Positions 20,876 to 32,759 of a stretch of 64,000 nt of DNA are shown here, in pieces. Within the stretch, counting starts at the first letter, position 1. Every line of letters starts with the position of its first letter. Both the position numbers and the translations under genes were made by a program. The notes beneath the pieces are model-generated. The model did no database searches, was not told the origin of the DNA, and saw only the letters and a list, made by a program, of their open reading frames with translations. This DNA comes from Pseudomonas putida S13.1.2 (lineage in GTDB: Bacteria > Pseudomonadota > Gammaproteobacteria > Pseudomonadales > Pseudomonadaceae): the NCBI RefSeq assembly GCF_000498395.2, contig NZ_CP010979.1, positions 2,914,001 through 2,978,000 on the forward strand, read 5' to 3'.

Positions 20876-23800
20876 ATGACACACGCACATCACTCCCATC
20901 TCGCCCTTGTCCGGCGTCAGATCCCGCAATGGTTAAGCCAGGCCAGCCCCGCCCGGCGCGCCGAACTGGCCCTGCTGATCCGCGACAGCGAGCGCCAGAC
21001 ACAACGCCTGAAACAAGCCATGGCACCTTTGCAGCCAGTGGATACCTACTGCCTGCCGTTGCTGACGCAAGCATTGGCACAGTGGTTCCCGGACACGCCA
21101 GTGGCAACACTGCTCCAGGCACACGTTGTGTTCATCGGCGCAACGCCACCCAGGCGCATGTCGGTGCTCGAAGCCGCCCTGCAGAATGCCGAAGCCCATA
21201 CCCCCGTCAGGCTGCTCGCCGCAGACCTCAGCCCCCTGAAGCTGGACGCCGCAACGTTTATCCAGGGCATTCGTAACCTGGACCTGGGCCAGCGCTATCG
21301 TTACCACCTGGGCGACATCGTCGATAACGATACATTTCGCGACCTGCTCGAAAACCAGGACCGGAGTGCATTGTGCGCCGAACTGGCCATGGCACGCCTG
21401 CGTGGCCACATTGACAGCCGCGGCGCGACGCTGGCACAGGCCGCGCTGGCCAACCGTGCGCAAATCACCACCGACAAGGGCCGTCGAAACGTGCTGTGCC
21501 AGTTCGTCAGCCTGTTCGGGTCCCCTTTGAATGGCCCTATGGTCATCCAGTTGCAGGCCCCCGAAGCCGACGACCCTTGCCTGCTGTATTTACCGGGTGA
21601 TCCGCAGGGTGCACTGCGCCAGCATGCCTCACTGGGCAGCTTGAGAAGCGACCTCACCAACCGCCTGGCCGATCACGATTTCCGCACATTCTTCATCCGC
21701 CACGTACCGCTGGCCCAGCAGGCCAGGTTTCTGCAACGCCTGCGAGAAACGCTGTACCCCCACTACCCCTATGCCGACCTGCGAGCCACAACACCGGTGC
21801 TGGACAAAGGCGACCGATTCAGCTGGCTCAAGCGTGCGTTTCCCGGGCCTCGGGACATCTGGCAGGCGACACGCGACAAGAACGCCAGGCTGCCGTTGAC
21901 CTTGGCGCCATGGCCAGGCAACTGCTTCAGGGCGCGAGCGCGAACCTTGGTAGAACGCAAGTTCCTCGATGCCGCCTGCGTGGCCGTACCGGTCCGCCAA
22001 CTCGATGCACTTGCGCAACTGGAGCACCTTGAGAGCTGGCTGAGCGCCGGGCTGACGGTACTGAACCTGGCCAGTTTCTTTGTACCAGGCCTTGCCGAAC
22101 TGATGCTGGTGGTAGGTGGTGCCCAGATCGTCGATGAATTCCTCGAAGGTGTGCATGCCGCCAACGAGGGGGACAGCGACGCGGCCATCGCCCACCTGTT
22201 CAGCGTAGTCGAGAGCCTGGTGCAGTTCGCTGCCCTGGGCACCGCAGAGGGGTTGAACCCGCCCGCCGGGCCATTGCAGAGTTGGCACCTGATCGACAGC
22301 GAGGCAGGCACGCGGCTATGGCACGGCGACCTCAAGCCCTTCGAGCAGGAAGCACCTCGCATGTTGGCAGCCCGTCCTGATGGCCTGTATCAAGCACAGG
22401 GGCGCCCTTGGCTCAAGCTGCAGGAACAGCACTATCCGCTGGAAAACTCCAGCAATGGCCGTCGGCGCCTGGCCGCCAGCCCTGGACAACGCATCCAGCC
22501 GACGTTGCAGGGTGTTCAGCCCGGGCCGTGGATCTTCGCTCATGAACAACCGTTGCACTGGGATCGCGCACAGCTTTTGCAGCGACTGGCCGATAGCGCC
22601 ACCGGCATGGATCAGCTTGCGTTGCAGCGTGCCCTGCACTGCAGCGGCTACGACGAAGCGATTCTGCGCCGGGTAATGGTCGACCGTGAATCCGCCCCGG
22701 CGTTAATCCTGGACACCCTGGAACTGCTCGGCGGCAAAGTGCCTGAGCCGCAGATGCGGGCAACGGATGGCAACCTGCTTGCACGGGATTTCCCTTCCCT
22801 GAGTGCCAGGGCGCGAGGCGAAATCCTCGACCAGGCAAGTCCCGCGGACCTGCTGCAGATGCAACGCACCCAGCGCCTGCCCATGCGCCTGGCCGAAACC
22901 GCGCGCCTGTACCTGAGGGAGGCCCGTATCAGCCGTGCCCTGGCACGCTTTCACCAGGCCAATGGCCCAATCGCGGATCGCGATGCGCTGGTATTCGCTG
23001 CCCTCGACCAGTTGCCCGGCTGGACGGGCGAGGCCCGTATCGAACTGCGCGACGGTTCAGTTTCCGGCCGCCTGCTGCATGCCTGCGGCAAGGAAACACT
23101 GCCTGCAAAATACGTCATTCGTACCGAGAACAGCTATGAACCCCGCAATGAACAAGGGGGAACGCTGGCCAACCGGGTCGATCTGTTCCAGGCGATCCTG
23201 AACGCCCTGCCCGACAGCGAAAGAACCTCCCTTGGTTTACAGATCCATGAACCCGGCAAGCTTATCGATGCCCTGTTCGACAGGCTTGCCAGCGACCGCG
23301 CCACAACGGCGCAGCTCCTGGGCATGCAAACGGTGCGTCCGTTTTTTCGTTTGCCCCGACGGCTGCCCGGTGGCCAGCTCGGCTACCCGCTGAGCGGGCG
23401 CGGCCAAGGATGGATGACCGAAGATGAACTGTTCAACCAGTTGTTCCCCTCGACCGAGCCAGAAGCCCGTACGGTTCTGCGGCAACGCCTGCTCCAGGAA
23501 GCCGGCGATCAAGCCTTCGGCACTGTGCTCGAGCGCCTGAGAAGCGAGTACATGCAGCTTGAAAGCACGCTGCAGCAGTGGGTTGACAGCCCTCATGTGG
23601 CCGGCGGTGGAACGCTCATCGCACAATCCGCGGCCCGGGCAGAAGCAGCCAGGCGCCTGCGCATGGCGTGGCGCAGGGAATCGACCCACACCGCCAGCAG
23701 CCTTGAGTACGTGATTCTCGACCTCGACGGCCGCAACCTCGGTGCGCTGCCCACCCTGCCTGCGCCAATGCCTCATGTCCGCCAGTTGCGCGTTACCTTT

Positions 23801-25695
23801 CTGTCCGAGTCATCGCATGCCAGCCTGGACAGCTTCCTCGGCAGGTTCTTGAACGTGCGGGCCCTGGATCTGGAGTGCAACATGCTTGAACACATCCCGC
23901 CCGCCATCGGGCAGATGGACGAGCTGCAAAGCCTAGATCTGTCGAGCAATGGCCTGGACCTGACACATAGCGGTACGCTCGATCTGCTGGAGGGGCGCAG
24001 CAATCTTCAGAGTCTGAACCTGGGCAATGCACTGGTTACGCTCCCGGTCACTGCACTGGAGCGGCTGGCAAACCTGCCGTCACTGGCGATGCTGGCAATT
24101 GACAGCAATGGCCTCAACCTGACCACCGAGCACTTCCAGGCATTGGAGCGTTGGCCAGCCCTGACCGAACTGAGCATGGCCGGAAATGATATTACCCTGA
24201 CCGAGCAAAGCCGGGCCGCCCTCGCCCAACTGAACCGTCTGCACGCCCTGCTCGTCAGCGAAAACCCGCTGGACCTGGCGCCCGATGTCAGCGGCTGGCA
24301 GCAGTTGCAGGCACTTGACTTGCAGCAGACCGGCATCGGCGAGTGGCCGACCGGCCTCACCGAACTGCTCAACCAGCGCCCCCTGCAACTGCTGAGCCTG
24401 GACCTCAGCGAGAACCAGCTCACCGATGCCCCCGAGCTGCAAGGCAGTGCCTTTGCCGAAGCAGTGAATACAGACCCGCCACGGGCATTCTTCGACTTCG
24501 ACAACAACCCGTTCAGCGAGCAAGCCCAACGACACCTGACCGAAGCCGGGTTGCCAGCGATCAGCGTCGGCGAAACCGAAGCCCCGTGGTACGCCGACTG
24601 GCCTGACGAACTGCAGCAGCACCGGGCACTGACCGCCAACGAACCCTCCTGGCAGCCGTTGTACCAGCTGTTCGAACGGCTGACCCAAACTGCCGATTAT
24701 CTGGGCCAGCCGGCCTACTTGCGGTCACGCATGCAGCATGTCCTGCGTACGCTCAGCACCACCCTGGGCGAAGCAGACAACGGCGGGTGGGGGCGTGCGC
24801 AACTGCACGAGCAGGTCATGGAGGCGATCAACCATGCCACCGAGGGCTGTGTCGATCAGGCCAGCCTGCTGTTCCAGCAAATCGAAACCGATGTCATGTT
24901 GTGGGATGCGATCAATACCGCAGCGCCCGATGCGCAGAGCGGTCAAGTAGCGCTGCACAGCGCCGCTGGACTGCTGCGCCAGCAGCGCCTCGACGAGCGC
25001 GTGGGCGCCCTGTACAACGCCCGCGTAGCCAGGCGCCAGGCATTGACAGAAGCACCTGACGCAGCAGCACGAGAAACCGCACCGCCCCTCAATGCCGACG
25101 ACGACCTCGACGACGCAGCACTGATCGAACCGGACTACCACATAGACGAGATCGAGATGGCCCTGCACGCGCGCATGCAGCTACGCGAAACGCTTGGGCT
25201 GCCAGCTCAACCACAGCAGATCATGTTCGACTACCTGGCTCGCCTGAGCCCTGCAACCGTCAACCGCCTGGGGGTTGCCGTCAGGTCGGAGGTAACCCCC
25301 TCCCTGTTCAGCCAATGGGCGTGCGAACAGCGGTTCTGGCAGGGTTGGCTGCGCCGCCTTCATGCGGATGAGTTCGATGCGCTGGCCAGGGATTGGGGCG
25401 CCGCAAGCGAGTACCACAGCGAACTGACCGAAGCCACGCACGACCTGGGGGACTATACCGGCCCCGCGTACCGGCAGCCTACATCGATGCGCTGGAGCGG
25501 GACCTGGGCCACATCGAGGGCCTGCATTGGCGGCGCAATGACGCCGTGCAACGGGTCGACCTGGTGTCCGGGCGCTACCCCGATGAAAGCGCCATTTACC
25601 AGCGGGCCAGCGCCCTGCTGCTCAGTACCCGCAGGGCGGCGGAGCAGGCGTTGCTGCGCAGCCTGACGCAGGCCTTGGCCAACACGCTCGCCTGA
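20876..25695 (+). CDS. Giant LRR protein with NEL-type E3 ubiquitin ligase domain (frameshift near the 3' end)
   Basis: A predicted host-targeting effector. The N-terminal about 900 residues resemble the large DUF6543/dermonecrotic-type region of Pseudomonas NEL proteins. Leucine-rich repeats span about 943-1210. The C-terminal domain matches the IpaH/SspH novel E3 ligase fold, with the catalytic CxD motif at Cys1325 and Asp1327 (EGCVDQ). Translation as read ends at 25666 with an unrelated tail. A one-base loss at the C4 run 25462-25465 (or the G5 run 25447-25451) explains this, and restoring it gives a 1606-residue protein ending at 25695. There is no signal peptide and no chaperone or secretion gene nearby, so the delivery route is unknown. 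Confidence 0.85.
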
Positions 25696-25700
25696 GCAGT

Positions 25701-27389
25701 TCAGGCATCCTTCCATGCGTCGGGCTGCCGATAGCCCGCCGCCCATTGCACCACCTGGGTGGCGGGCATCGGTGGCGCAATGTAGTACCCCTGCGCCAGC
25801 TCGCAGCCCAGCGTCATCAGCAGCCGCCCATGCTCCACACTCTCCAGCCCCTCGGCTATCACCTCGCGACCGAAGGCTCGCGCCAGGCCGATCACCGCGC
25901 CGGTCAGGGCCAGGTCGTCCTGATCGTGCAGGATGTCGCGCACGAACGACTGGTCGATCTTGATCGTCTGGGTCGGCAAGCGTTTCAGGTAACTCAACGA
26001 CGAATAACCCGTGCCGAAATCGTCCAGCGAAAAGCGCACGCCCAGCGCACGACAGGCATCCAGGCAGCGGCTGACGTGCTGCAGGTTGTCGATAGCCACT
26101 GACTCGACGATTTCCAGGTCCAGCCGCGAAGGGTCCACCTCCGGGTACTCTGCCAATAGCTGCTGCAGGCGCTGGGTGAAGTCACTGCGCTGTAAATGCC
26201 GCGCAGCGATATTCACGCTCAGTGACCAGGGATGCCCCTGGCGCCCCCAGGCCTGCAACTGTCTCAGCGCCTGGCCGATCACCCACTCGCCGATTTCGAC
26301 GATCAGGTCGGTCTGCTCAACCCAGGGCAGAAAATCGCCGGGCGGCACCACGCCACGGCCTGGCCGCTGCCAGCGCAGCAAGCCCTCGAAGCCCAGCACC
26401 TGGCCACTGCGCAGGTTCACCTTGGGCTGGTAATACAGGCACAGCTCGCGGTTGTTCAGGGCCCGTCGTACCCGCGTCACCGTCTGGTGGGTGGCCTTGA
26501 GCTCCTGCTCCTGCGAGACGTCGAACAAGTGATAGCGGTTGCGCCCGCGCTGCTTGGCCACATACATGGCCTGGTCGGCGTGGCGTACCAGCGTATCGGC
26601 ATCTTCGTCATCCTGCGGGTACAGGGTCACGCCGATACTGGCGCTGAGCGACAGCGTGTGTTCACGTACCACACAGGGCGCCGCCAATGCCCGCAATACA
26701 CGCCTCAGGGCTGCGTGCAGTTGGCGCTCATCATCGACATGGCGCAGGATCAGCACGAACTCGTCACCCGACAACCGGGCCACGGCATCACCGCCGCGCA
26801 GGATACTCTTCAAGCGCTGCGCCACTTCCACCAGCAGCAGGTCGCCCACGGCATGCCCGTAGCCGTCATTGACCGCCTTGAAGCCATCCAGGTCGAGCAT
26901 GCACACCGCCAGCGAGATCGCTTCGCGGCGCGAGTAAGCCAGGGCCTGGTTCAGCAAGTCGGACAGATAAGCTCGGTTGGGCAGGCCAGTGAGCACATCG
27001 TGGCCCACCCGCCACTGCAAGGTATGCAGCAGCTGGCGTTTCTCGGTGACGTCAAAGCGGATGGACACATACTTGCGCACCTGGCCAGTCAGCGGGTCGA
27101 CCAGTGGCACCATGGTGCTGTCGACCCAATACAGCGAACCGTCCCTGGAACGGTTGCAGATTTCGCCCTTCCACACCCGCCCGGCGGCCAGCGCCCGCCA
27201 CATGCCGACAAAGAACGCCGGCTCGTGCAGGCCGGAGTTGAGGATGCGGTGGTTGGCCCCCAGCAGCTCTTCACGGCTGTAGCCCGAGATGCTGCAGAAC
27301 TGCTGGTTGACGTAGGTGATGTTCCCACGCAGGTCGGTTTCGGAAAAGATCGCGGCCGCATCCACGGCCGCGCGATAGTTATCATCCAT
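25701..27389 (-). CDS. PAS-GGDEF-EAL c-di-GMP turnover protein
   Basis: A 562-residue tripartite signalling protein, start ATG 27389. The PAS domain is at about 10-120. The GGDEF domain has the variant motif SGDEF (207-211) with an inhibitory I-site RGGD (198-201) exactly five residues upstream. The EAL domain carries EGL (335-337) but keeps DDFGTGYSSL. It matches PP2258 of P. putida KT2440, reported to keep both synthetic and hydrolytic activity despite non-consensus motifs and to affect motility. It follows the Aer-like receptor by 13 bp and should be co-transcribed with it. Confidence 0.93.
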   Translation of the reverse strand: MDDNYRAAVDAAAIFSETDLRGNITYVNQQFCSISGYSREELLGANHRILNSGLHEPAFFVGMWRALAAGRVWKGEICNRSRDGSLYWVDSTMVPLVDPLTGQVRKYVSIRFDVTEKRQLLHTLQWRVGHDVLTGLPNRAYLSDLLNQALAYSRREAISLAVCMLDLDGFKAVNDGYGHAVGDLLLVEVAQRLKSILRGGDAVARLSGDEFVLILRHVDDERQLHAALRRVLRALAAPCVVREHTLSLSASIGVTLYPQDDEDADTLVRHADQAMYVAKQRGRNRYHLFDVSQEQELKATHQTVTRVRRALNNRELCLYYQPKVNLRSGQVLGFEGLLRWQRPGRGVVPPGDFLPWVEQTDLIVEIGEWVIGQALRQLQAWGRQGHPWSLSVNIAARHLQRSDFTQRLQQLLAEYPEVDPSRLDLEIVESVAIDNLQHVSRCLDACRALGVRFSLDDFGTGYSSLSYLKRLPTQTIKIDQSFVRDILHDQDDLALTGAVIGLARAFGREVIAEGLESVEHGRLLMTLGCELAQGYYIAPPMPATQVVQWAAGYRQPDAWKDA

Positions 27390-27402
27390 AAAGCATCCTG
27401 CC

Positions 27403-28968
27403 TTAGCGGTTGAAGCGCTCCACCAGGGCACGCAATCCGGCGCACACCTGTTCCAGTTCGGCGCCGCGCGAGGCGGCGGCGTTGGCGCTGTGGGCGCTTT
27501 GCTGGGCAATACCGGCTACGCCGTTGATCTGCCGCGAAACGTCTTCTGCCACCGCCGACTGTTGCTGCGAGGCCGTAGCCATCTGCTGGCTCATGTCGCT
27601 GATACGCTGCACCGCATCACGAATGCCATGCAGTGCCTGCCGGGCTTCCTGGACCTGGGCAACGCCCTGCTCGGCGCCAGTGATGCCTTGGCTGGCAATT
27701 GCCACGGCTTGCTCGGCGCCATCGCGCAGGGTATCGATGATGGCCTGGATGTGCAGGGTTGACTGGCGGGTCTTGTCAGCCAGTGCCCGCACCTCATCGG
27801 CGACCACGGCAAAACCACGGCCCTGTTCGCCCGCACGCGCTGCTTCAATTGCCGCGTTGAGCGCCAGCAGGTTGGTCTGCTCGGCAATGCCGCGGATCAT
27901 CCCGGCAGCCTCGGCGATCGCACCGGTCTGACCAGCCAGATGGCTGACCGCCTGATTGATCTGGGTCACGGTGCTGGCCAAGGTACGAATCGCCGCGCCG
28001 CTGGCATCGGCCACCTGGCTGCCCTGCGCGGCCAGCAGGTGCGCGGTGTGGGCCTCGGCGGCGGTCAACTGCACGTGGTTGGCCACTTCGCCGATGGAGG
28101 CGGCCATCTGGTTCATCGCCGTGGCGCTCAGGTCGGTTTCGGCACGCTGCTTCAGCAATGCCGCCTCGGTACTGCGCGACAACTGCCCGGCATCGTCGGC
28201 CGCGACGGCCATTTGCACGGCCAGGTCGCTCAAGCGCGTCAACGCGGTTTTCAGGCGTGCCTCTTCGCTGATCAGCATCAGTTGCAGTTGCCCGGCGGCA
28301 CCGGGCAGGTCGCTGTAAGTCAAGGCTGCGACCGGGTCGGCGAAGGCACCTTCGGCACCCTGCACCACCTGTCGCAATTGCCGTGCAAGTGCAGTGCGCG
28401 CCCACAGCCCATAGGCCACGAACAGCCCCACGGTGAGCCCCTGCCCGGCCAGGCCCGGCCACAGCTGATTGGCGCCCACCGCCAATAGCCCACCGGTCAG
28501 TGGCAGGGCCAGGGCTTGGGCCAGCAAGCTCAGCCGGCGCGGCGCCGACACTGCCGGCTGGCCATTGCGCAGCCGCGCATACAGAGCTTCGGCGCGGGCC
28601 ACCTGCTCACGCGTGGGGCACACCCGCACCGACTCGTAGCCGACCACCCGCCCGCCTTCGAGGATGGGCGTGACGTAAGCGTTGACCCAGTAGTAGTCGC
28701 CGTTGCGGCAGCGGTTCTTGACGATGCCCATCCAGCTTTTGCCGGCTTTCAGGTAACGCCACATCAACTCGTACACCGCCGGCGGCATGTCCGGGTGGCG
28801 CACCAGGTTGTGCGGGCTGCCGATCAGTTCGGCATCGCTGTAGCCGCTGATGGCGGCGAATTCGGGGTTGCAATAGGTGATCAGGCTGGCGGTATCGGTA
28901 GCAGAAATCAGCCGCTGATCTGGGGGAAAACGTTGCTCGACCGGGGTTACCGGCAAGTTGAGGCGCAC
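27403..28968 (-). CDS. aer: Aer-like energy-taxis receptor
   Basis: A 521-residue chemoreceptor. An N-terminal PAS domain (about 15-115, with the FAD-pocket type segment [15 protein letters not shown]) senses redox state. A hydrophobic anchor lies at about 150-190. The C-terminal methyl-accepting signalling domain has the hairpin tip [20 protein letters not shown], split as EQTNLLALN and [11 protein letters not shown]. The start is GTG at 28968 with ribosome-binding site GGAG. There is no periplasmic sensor domain, as expected for Aer. It is the first gene of the pair with the c-di-GMP protein, linking energy taxis to motility control. Confidence 0.93.
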   Translation of the reverse strand: MRLNLPVTPVEQRFPPDQRLISATDTASLITYCNPEFAAISGYSDAELIGSPHNLVRHPDMPPAVYELMWRYLKAGKSWMGIVKNRCRNGDYYWVNAYVTPILEGGRVVGYESVRVCPTREQVARAEALYARLRNGQPAVSAPRRLSLLAQALALPLTGGLLAVGANQLWPGLAGQGLTVGLFVAYGLWARTALARQLRQVVQGAEGAFADPVAALTYSDLPGAAGQLQLMLISEEARLKTALTRLSDLAVQMAVAADDAGQLSRSTEAALLKQRAETDLSATAMNQMAASIGEVANHVQLTAAEAHTAHLLAAQGSQVADASGAAIRTLASTVTQINQAVSHLAGQTGAIAEAAGMIRGIAEQTNLLALNAAIEAARAGEQGRGFAVVADEVRALADKTRQSTLHIQAIIDTLRDGAEQAVAIASQGITGAEQGVAQVQEARQALHGIRDAVQRISDMSQQMATASQQQSAVAEDVSRQINGVAGIAQQSAHSANAAASRGAELEQVCAGLRALVERFNR

Positions 28969-29235
28969 GATGAGACTCCATTCACTGACAAGCCGGTACC
29001 CAGCTCATCGACAGCCACCGGAACCGATCCATGGCGATCCGCTCCAATTGGCAAATGCGCTTGCGCGCGGTTGGTGCACGAGGCCGAACGACGCAAGGAT
29101 GATGACGATGACTGTTCGGCCAAGCCGTGAATTCTACGAAATTCATCACATAAATAAAACAAAGGTGATCGATCATGGCGTTGCGCCATACTGACAGAAA
29201 TCGTTAAGTTCTTGATTCTGAATGGGAATTAAGTG

Positions 29236-29550
29236 ATGACGAGATCAGCTTTGGGTACTGCCCTGCGCCGCTACCGCAAGCTGGCGGGCCTGACCCAGGC
29301 ACAATTGGCCGAACGGACCGGCTTCGATCCCAAGACCATCAGCCGCTTTGAAACCAGCACCTACACCCCCAGCATTGACGCAATCATGGAGTTTGCCCGG
29401 GTGCTGCGCGTCAAGCCCAAGGACTTCTTCGCCGAACCGGACGACGAAGAGGAGCAGCGCGCCTACCTGTTTGGCGTTATCCACAACGCCCCGCCCAAGG
29501 ATCTTGGCAAGCTGATTGCAGCAGTGGAGCAGGCACTGGCCAAGCGCTGA
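29236..29550 (+). CDS. XRE-family transcriptional regulator
   Basis: A 104-residue protein with an N-terminal helix-turn-helix (residues about 8-62, LTQAQLAERTGFDPKTISRFE) and a short acidic linker and helical tail. A GTG one codon upstream (29233) is a possible alternative start. It is divergent from aer across a 267-bp gap and precedes the dctA-type gene; no toxin partner is visible. The target is unknown. Confidence 0.8.
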   Translation: MTRSALGTALRRYRKLAGLTQAQLAERTGFDPKTISRFETSTYTPSIDAIMEFARVLRVKPKDFFAEPDDEEEQRAYLFGVIHNAPPKDLGKLIAAVEQALAKR

Positions 29551-29618
29551 ACAGATTTGCGCCTCCCCTTTTACGGCGTGCACCGAAGTAGAGCCTGGCC
29601 GGCCGAATTGCACCACAA

Positions 29619-29704
29619 CTGGTCAGACCGGTAAGGCCAAAAGTCCTTGCAAAGAGCGATTTTTCGCGCTTTTATGGCTTCGCGCTGAACAAACCGGTAA
29701 GACC
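29619..29704. promoter_or_regulatory. Two or three GGTnnGACC operator-like sites upstream of the symporter
   Basis: GGTCAGACC at 29621-29629, an adjoining GGTAAGGCC at 29630-29638, and GGTAAGACC at 29696-29704. These dyads match the core bound by FadR-subfamily GntR regulators such as PdhR. A FadR-type regulator is encoded just downstream of the symporter. A terminator-like hairpin for the XRE gene (about 29651-29673) lies between them. Confidence 0.6.
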
Positions 29705-29777
29705 ACAATAATTAAGTCCTGCGCTCTTTCGCCCCGTGCGGCTACCGAAGCAAGGACACCGATCAGAGACTCCTCCC

Positions 29778-31091
<1,314 letters not shown>

Positions 31092-31135
31092 CCGAAAGTG
31101 GCCGGCGATGACGCCGGCCCTTGCAGGAGCAAACC

Positions 31136-31840
31136 GTGATCAGCTCATCGACCGTCGTCACCTCAGTGGTGGAAAAACTGCGCCAGGCCCTGGCCCGGGG
31201 CCAATGGCGCACCGGCGACATGCTGCCGGGCCAGCGCGAGCTGGCCGAACAGCTGGGTATCAGCCGGCCCAGCCTGCGCGAAGCGGTTACCGTACTGGAA
31301 ACCCTGGGCCTGGTGCGCTCGTTACCGGGCAAGGGCGTACTGGTGCTGGATGCCGACGCCGCCACCCAGGAACCGGGCATGGACACCGGCGCCGCGGCCA
31401 GCCTGGCCGATGTGCTGGAACTGCGCTACACCCTCGAACCTTTCATTGTCGGGCTGGTGGCGCAGTCGGCCAACAGCCAGGACGTCGGCCAGTTGCGCCT
31501 TACCCTGATGGACATGCGTGAAGCGCTGGAGGCCGATGACAGCGAAGCCGGGGTAAAAGCCTACATCGCGTTCCATGAGGCGTTGTTCACCCTCACCACC
31601 AACCCGATCTTCCAAAGCGTGGTGCAGCAGACCGGCAATGCCTTGAAGCAAAGTGCCGACATGCTGCGCAATTCGCCCGAACACCTGGCGGCACGGCTCA
31701 AGGAAAACGAAGCCGTGGTACGCGCCATTCGCGAACGCAACAGTGCCCAGGCCAGCGCCCAGATGCGCCAGCACATTCTGGCCGAAGGCCAGCGCATGGG
31801 CATCCCGCTGAACATCCCGGACGAACACCCGCGCCCATGA
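31136..31840 (+). CDS. FadR-subfamily GntR regulator (first of two)
   Basis: A 234-residue repressor-type protein: winged helix at about 10-75 (LAEQLGISRPSLREAVTVLETLGLV, split as LAEQLGISRPSLREA and VTVLETLGLV) and an FCD ligand domain from about 85, with the metal-binding pattern of Asp/His residues including FHEALF. The GTG at 31136 is chosen because AGGAG lies at 31125-31129; a TTG at 31121 would place that site inside the gene. It probably acts on the GGTnnGACC sites upstream of the symporter. Ligand unknown, perhaps a dicarboxylate. Confidence 0.85.
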   Translation: MISSSTVVTSVVEKLRQALARGQWRTGDMLPGQRELAEQLGISRPSLREAVTVLETLGLVRSLPGKGVLVLDADAATQEPGMDTGAAASLADVLELRYTLEPFIVGLVAQSANSQDVGQLRLTLMDMREALEADDSEAGVKAYIAFHEALFTLTTNPIFQSVVQQTGNALKQSADMLRNSPEHLAARLKENEAVVRAIRERNSAQASAQMRQHILAEGQRMGIPLNIPDEHPRP

Positions 31841-31856
31841 CCCCAGGAGAGCGACC

Positions 31857-32525
31857 ATGAATGCCGCCCCCCACCTGCCAGCGCTGCTTGCTGCTGGAGA
31901 AACCCGCTTGTCGGCCGAGCAAATCTACCCTCGGCTGTTCGACGCCATCCTCGAACAGCGCCTGCCCCCAGGCGCCCTGTTGCCCGAGCAGGCGCTGGGC
32001 CATGCCTTTGGTGTGAGCCGCACCGTGATACGCCGTGTGCTTGGGCGCCTGTCCGACCAGCAGGTGGTGGTGCAGCGCCCCAGCCACACCGCGCACCTGG
32101 CCGCGCCCGACCCGGACCAGGCGCGCCAGGTGCTCAGTGCCCGGCGCCTGGCCGAAACCACGCTGATCACCCTGGCCGCCCAACGCGCCCGGCCGGCGCA
32201 GGTACGCCAGCTGCGGCAACTGGTGGACCGCGAGCGCCAGCACCATGAAAGCGGCGAACGTTGCGCGGCGATCCGCCTGGGCGGCGAGTTTCACCTTAAA
32301 CTGGCGCAGGTGGCAGCCAATGCGCCACTGGCGCGGTTCCTCAATGGCCTGGTGCCAATGACCTCGCTGATCATCGCCCGCTACGAATCGCCGTGCTGCG
32401 ACCACTGCGCCTGGCAAGAACATGCGGCGATCATCGATGCCGTGGAGCAAGGCGATGCCGAGACTGCCTTGGGGTTGATGCACAAACACCTCGACCGCCT
32501 GGAAGAAAAACTCGACCTGAAATAG
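31857..32525 (+). CDS. FCD-type GntR regulator (second of two)
   Basis: A 222-residue GntR protein: winged helix with ALGHAFGVSRTVIRRVLGRL, then an FCD domain with HLKLAQ and the metal-type histidines. It starts 16 bp after the preceding GntR gene, so both are likely on one mRNA with the symporter. It is clearly different in sequence from its neighbour and so is not a recent duplicate. Target unknown. Confidence 0.85.
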   Translation: MNAAPHLPALLAAGETRLSAEQIYPRLFDAILEQRLPPGALLPEQALGHAFGVSRTVIRRVLGRLSDQQVVVQRPSHTAHLAAPDPDQARQVLSARRLAETTLITLAAQRARPAQVRQLRQLVDRERQHHESGERCAAIRLGGEFHLKLAQVAANAPLARFLNGLVPMTSLIIARYESPCCDHCAWQEHAAIIDAVEQGDAETALGLMHKHLDRLEEKLDLK

Positions 32526-32539
32526 CCGCTCATGCTGAC

Positions 32540-32671
32540 GCGGTCCCTGTAGGAGCGGCCTTGTGTCGCGATGGGTCGCAAAGCGGCCCCGGCAATTTCC
32601 GCTGCAAAGCTGAAATCCTGGGGCCGCTGCGCGCCCCATCGCGACACAAGGCCGCTCCTACAGGGACCGCG
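32540..32671. repeat. Inverted REP pair forming a long hairpin
   Basis: A 36-bp arm at 32540-32575 (CCTGTAGGAGCGGCC-TTGTGTCGCG type) is repeated inverted at 32635-32670. Inner arms (AAGCGGCCCC and its near complement) extend the pairing. It lies after the second GntR gene and before the lipoprotein gene. Confidence 0.85.
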
Positions 32672-32759
32672 ATGACCGGGCGATGGGCTGCATAGCAACC
32701 CCAAAAACCCCACCCTATACTGCAAGAACCACCCCAGCCTCTATCAGGGAGGCGGTCGC

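Noticed and set aside
25447..25465. Programmed ribosomal frameshifting in the NEL gene
   Set aside because: No slippery heptamer with downstream structure was seen, and the as-read tail looks non-coding; loss of one base explains it better.
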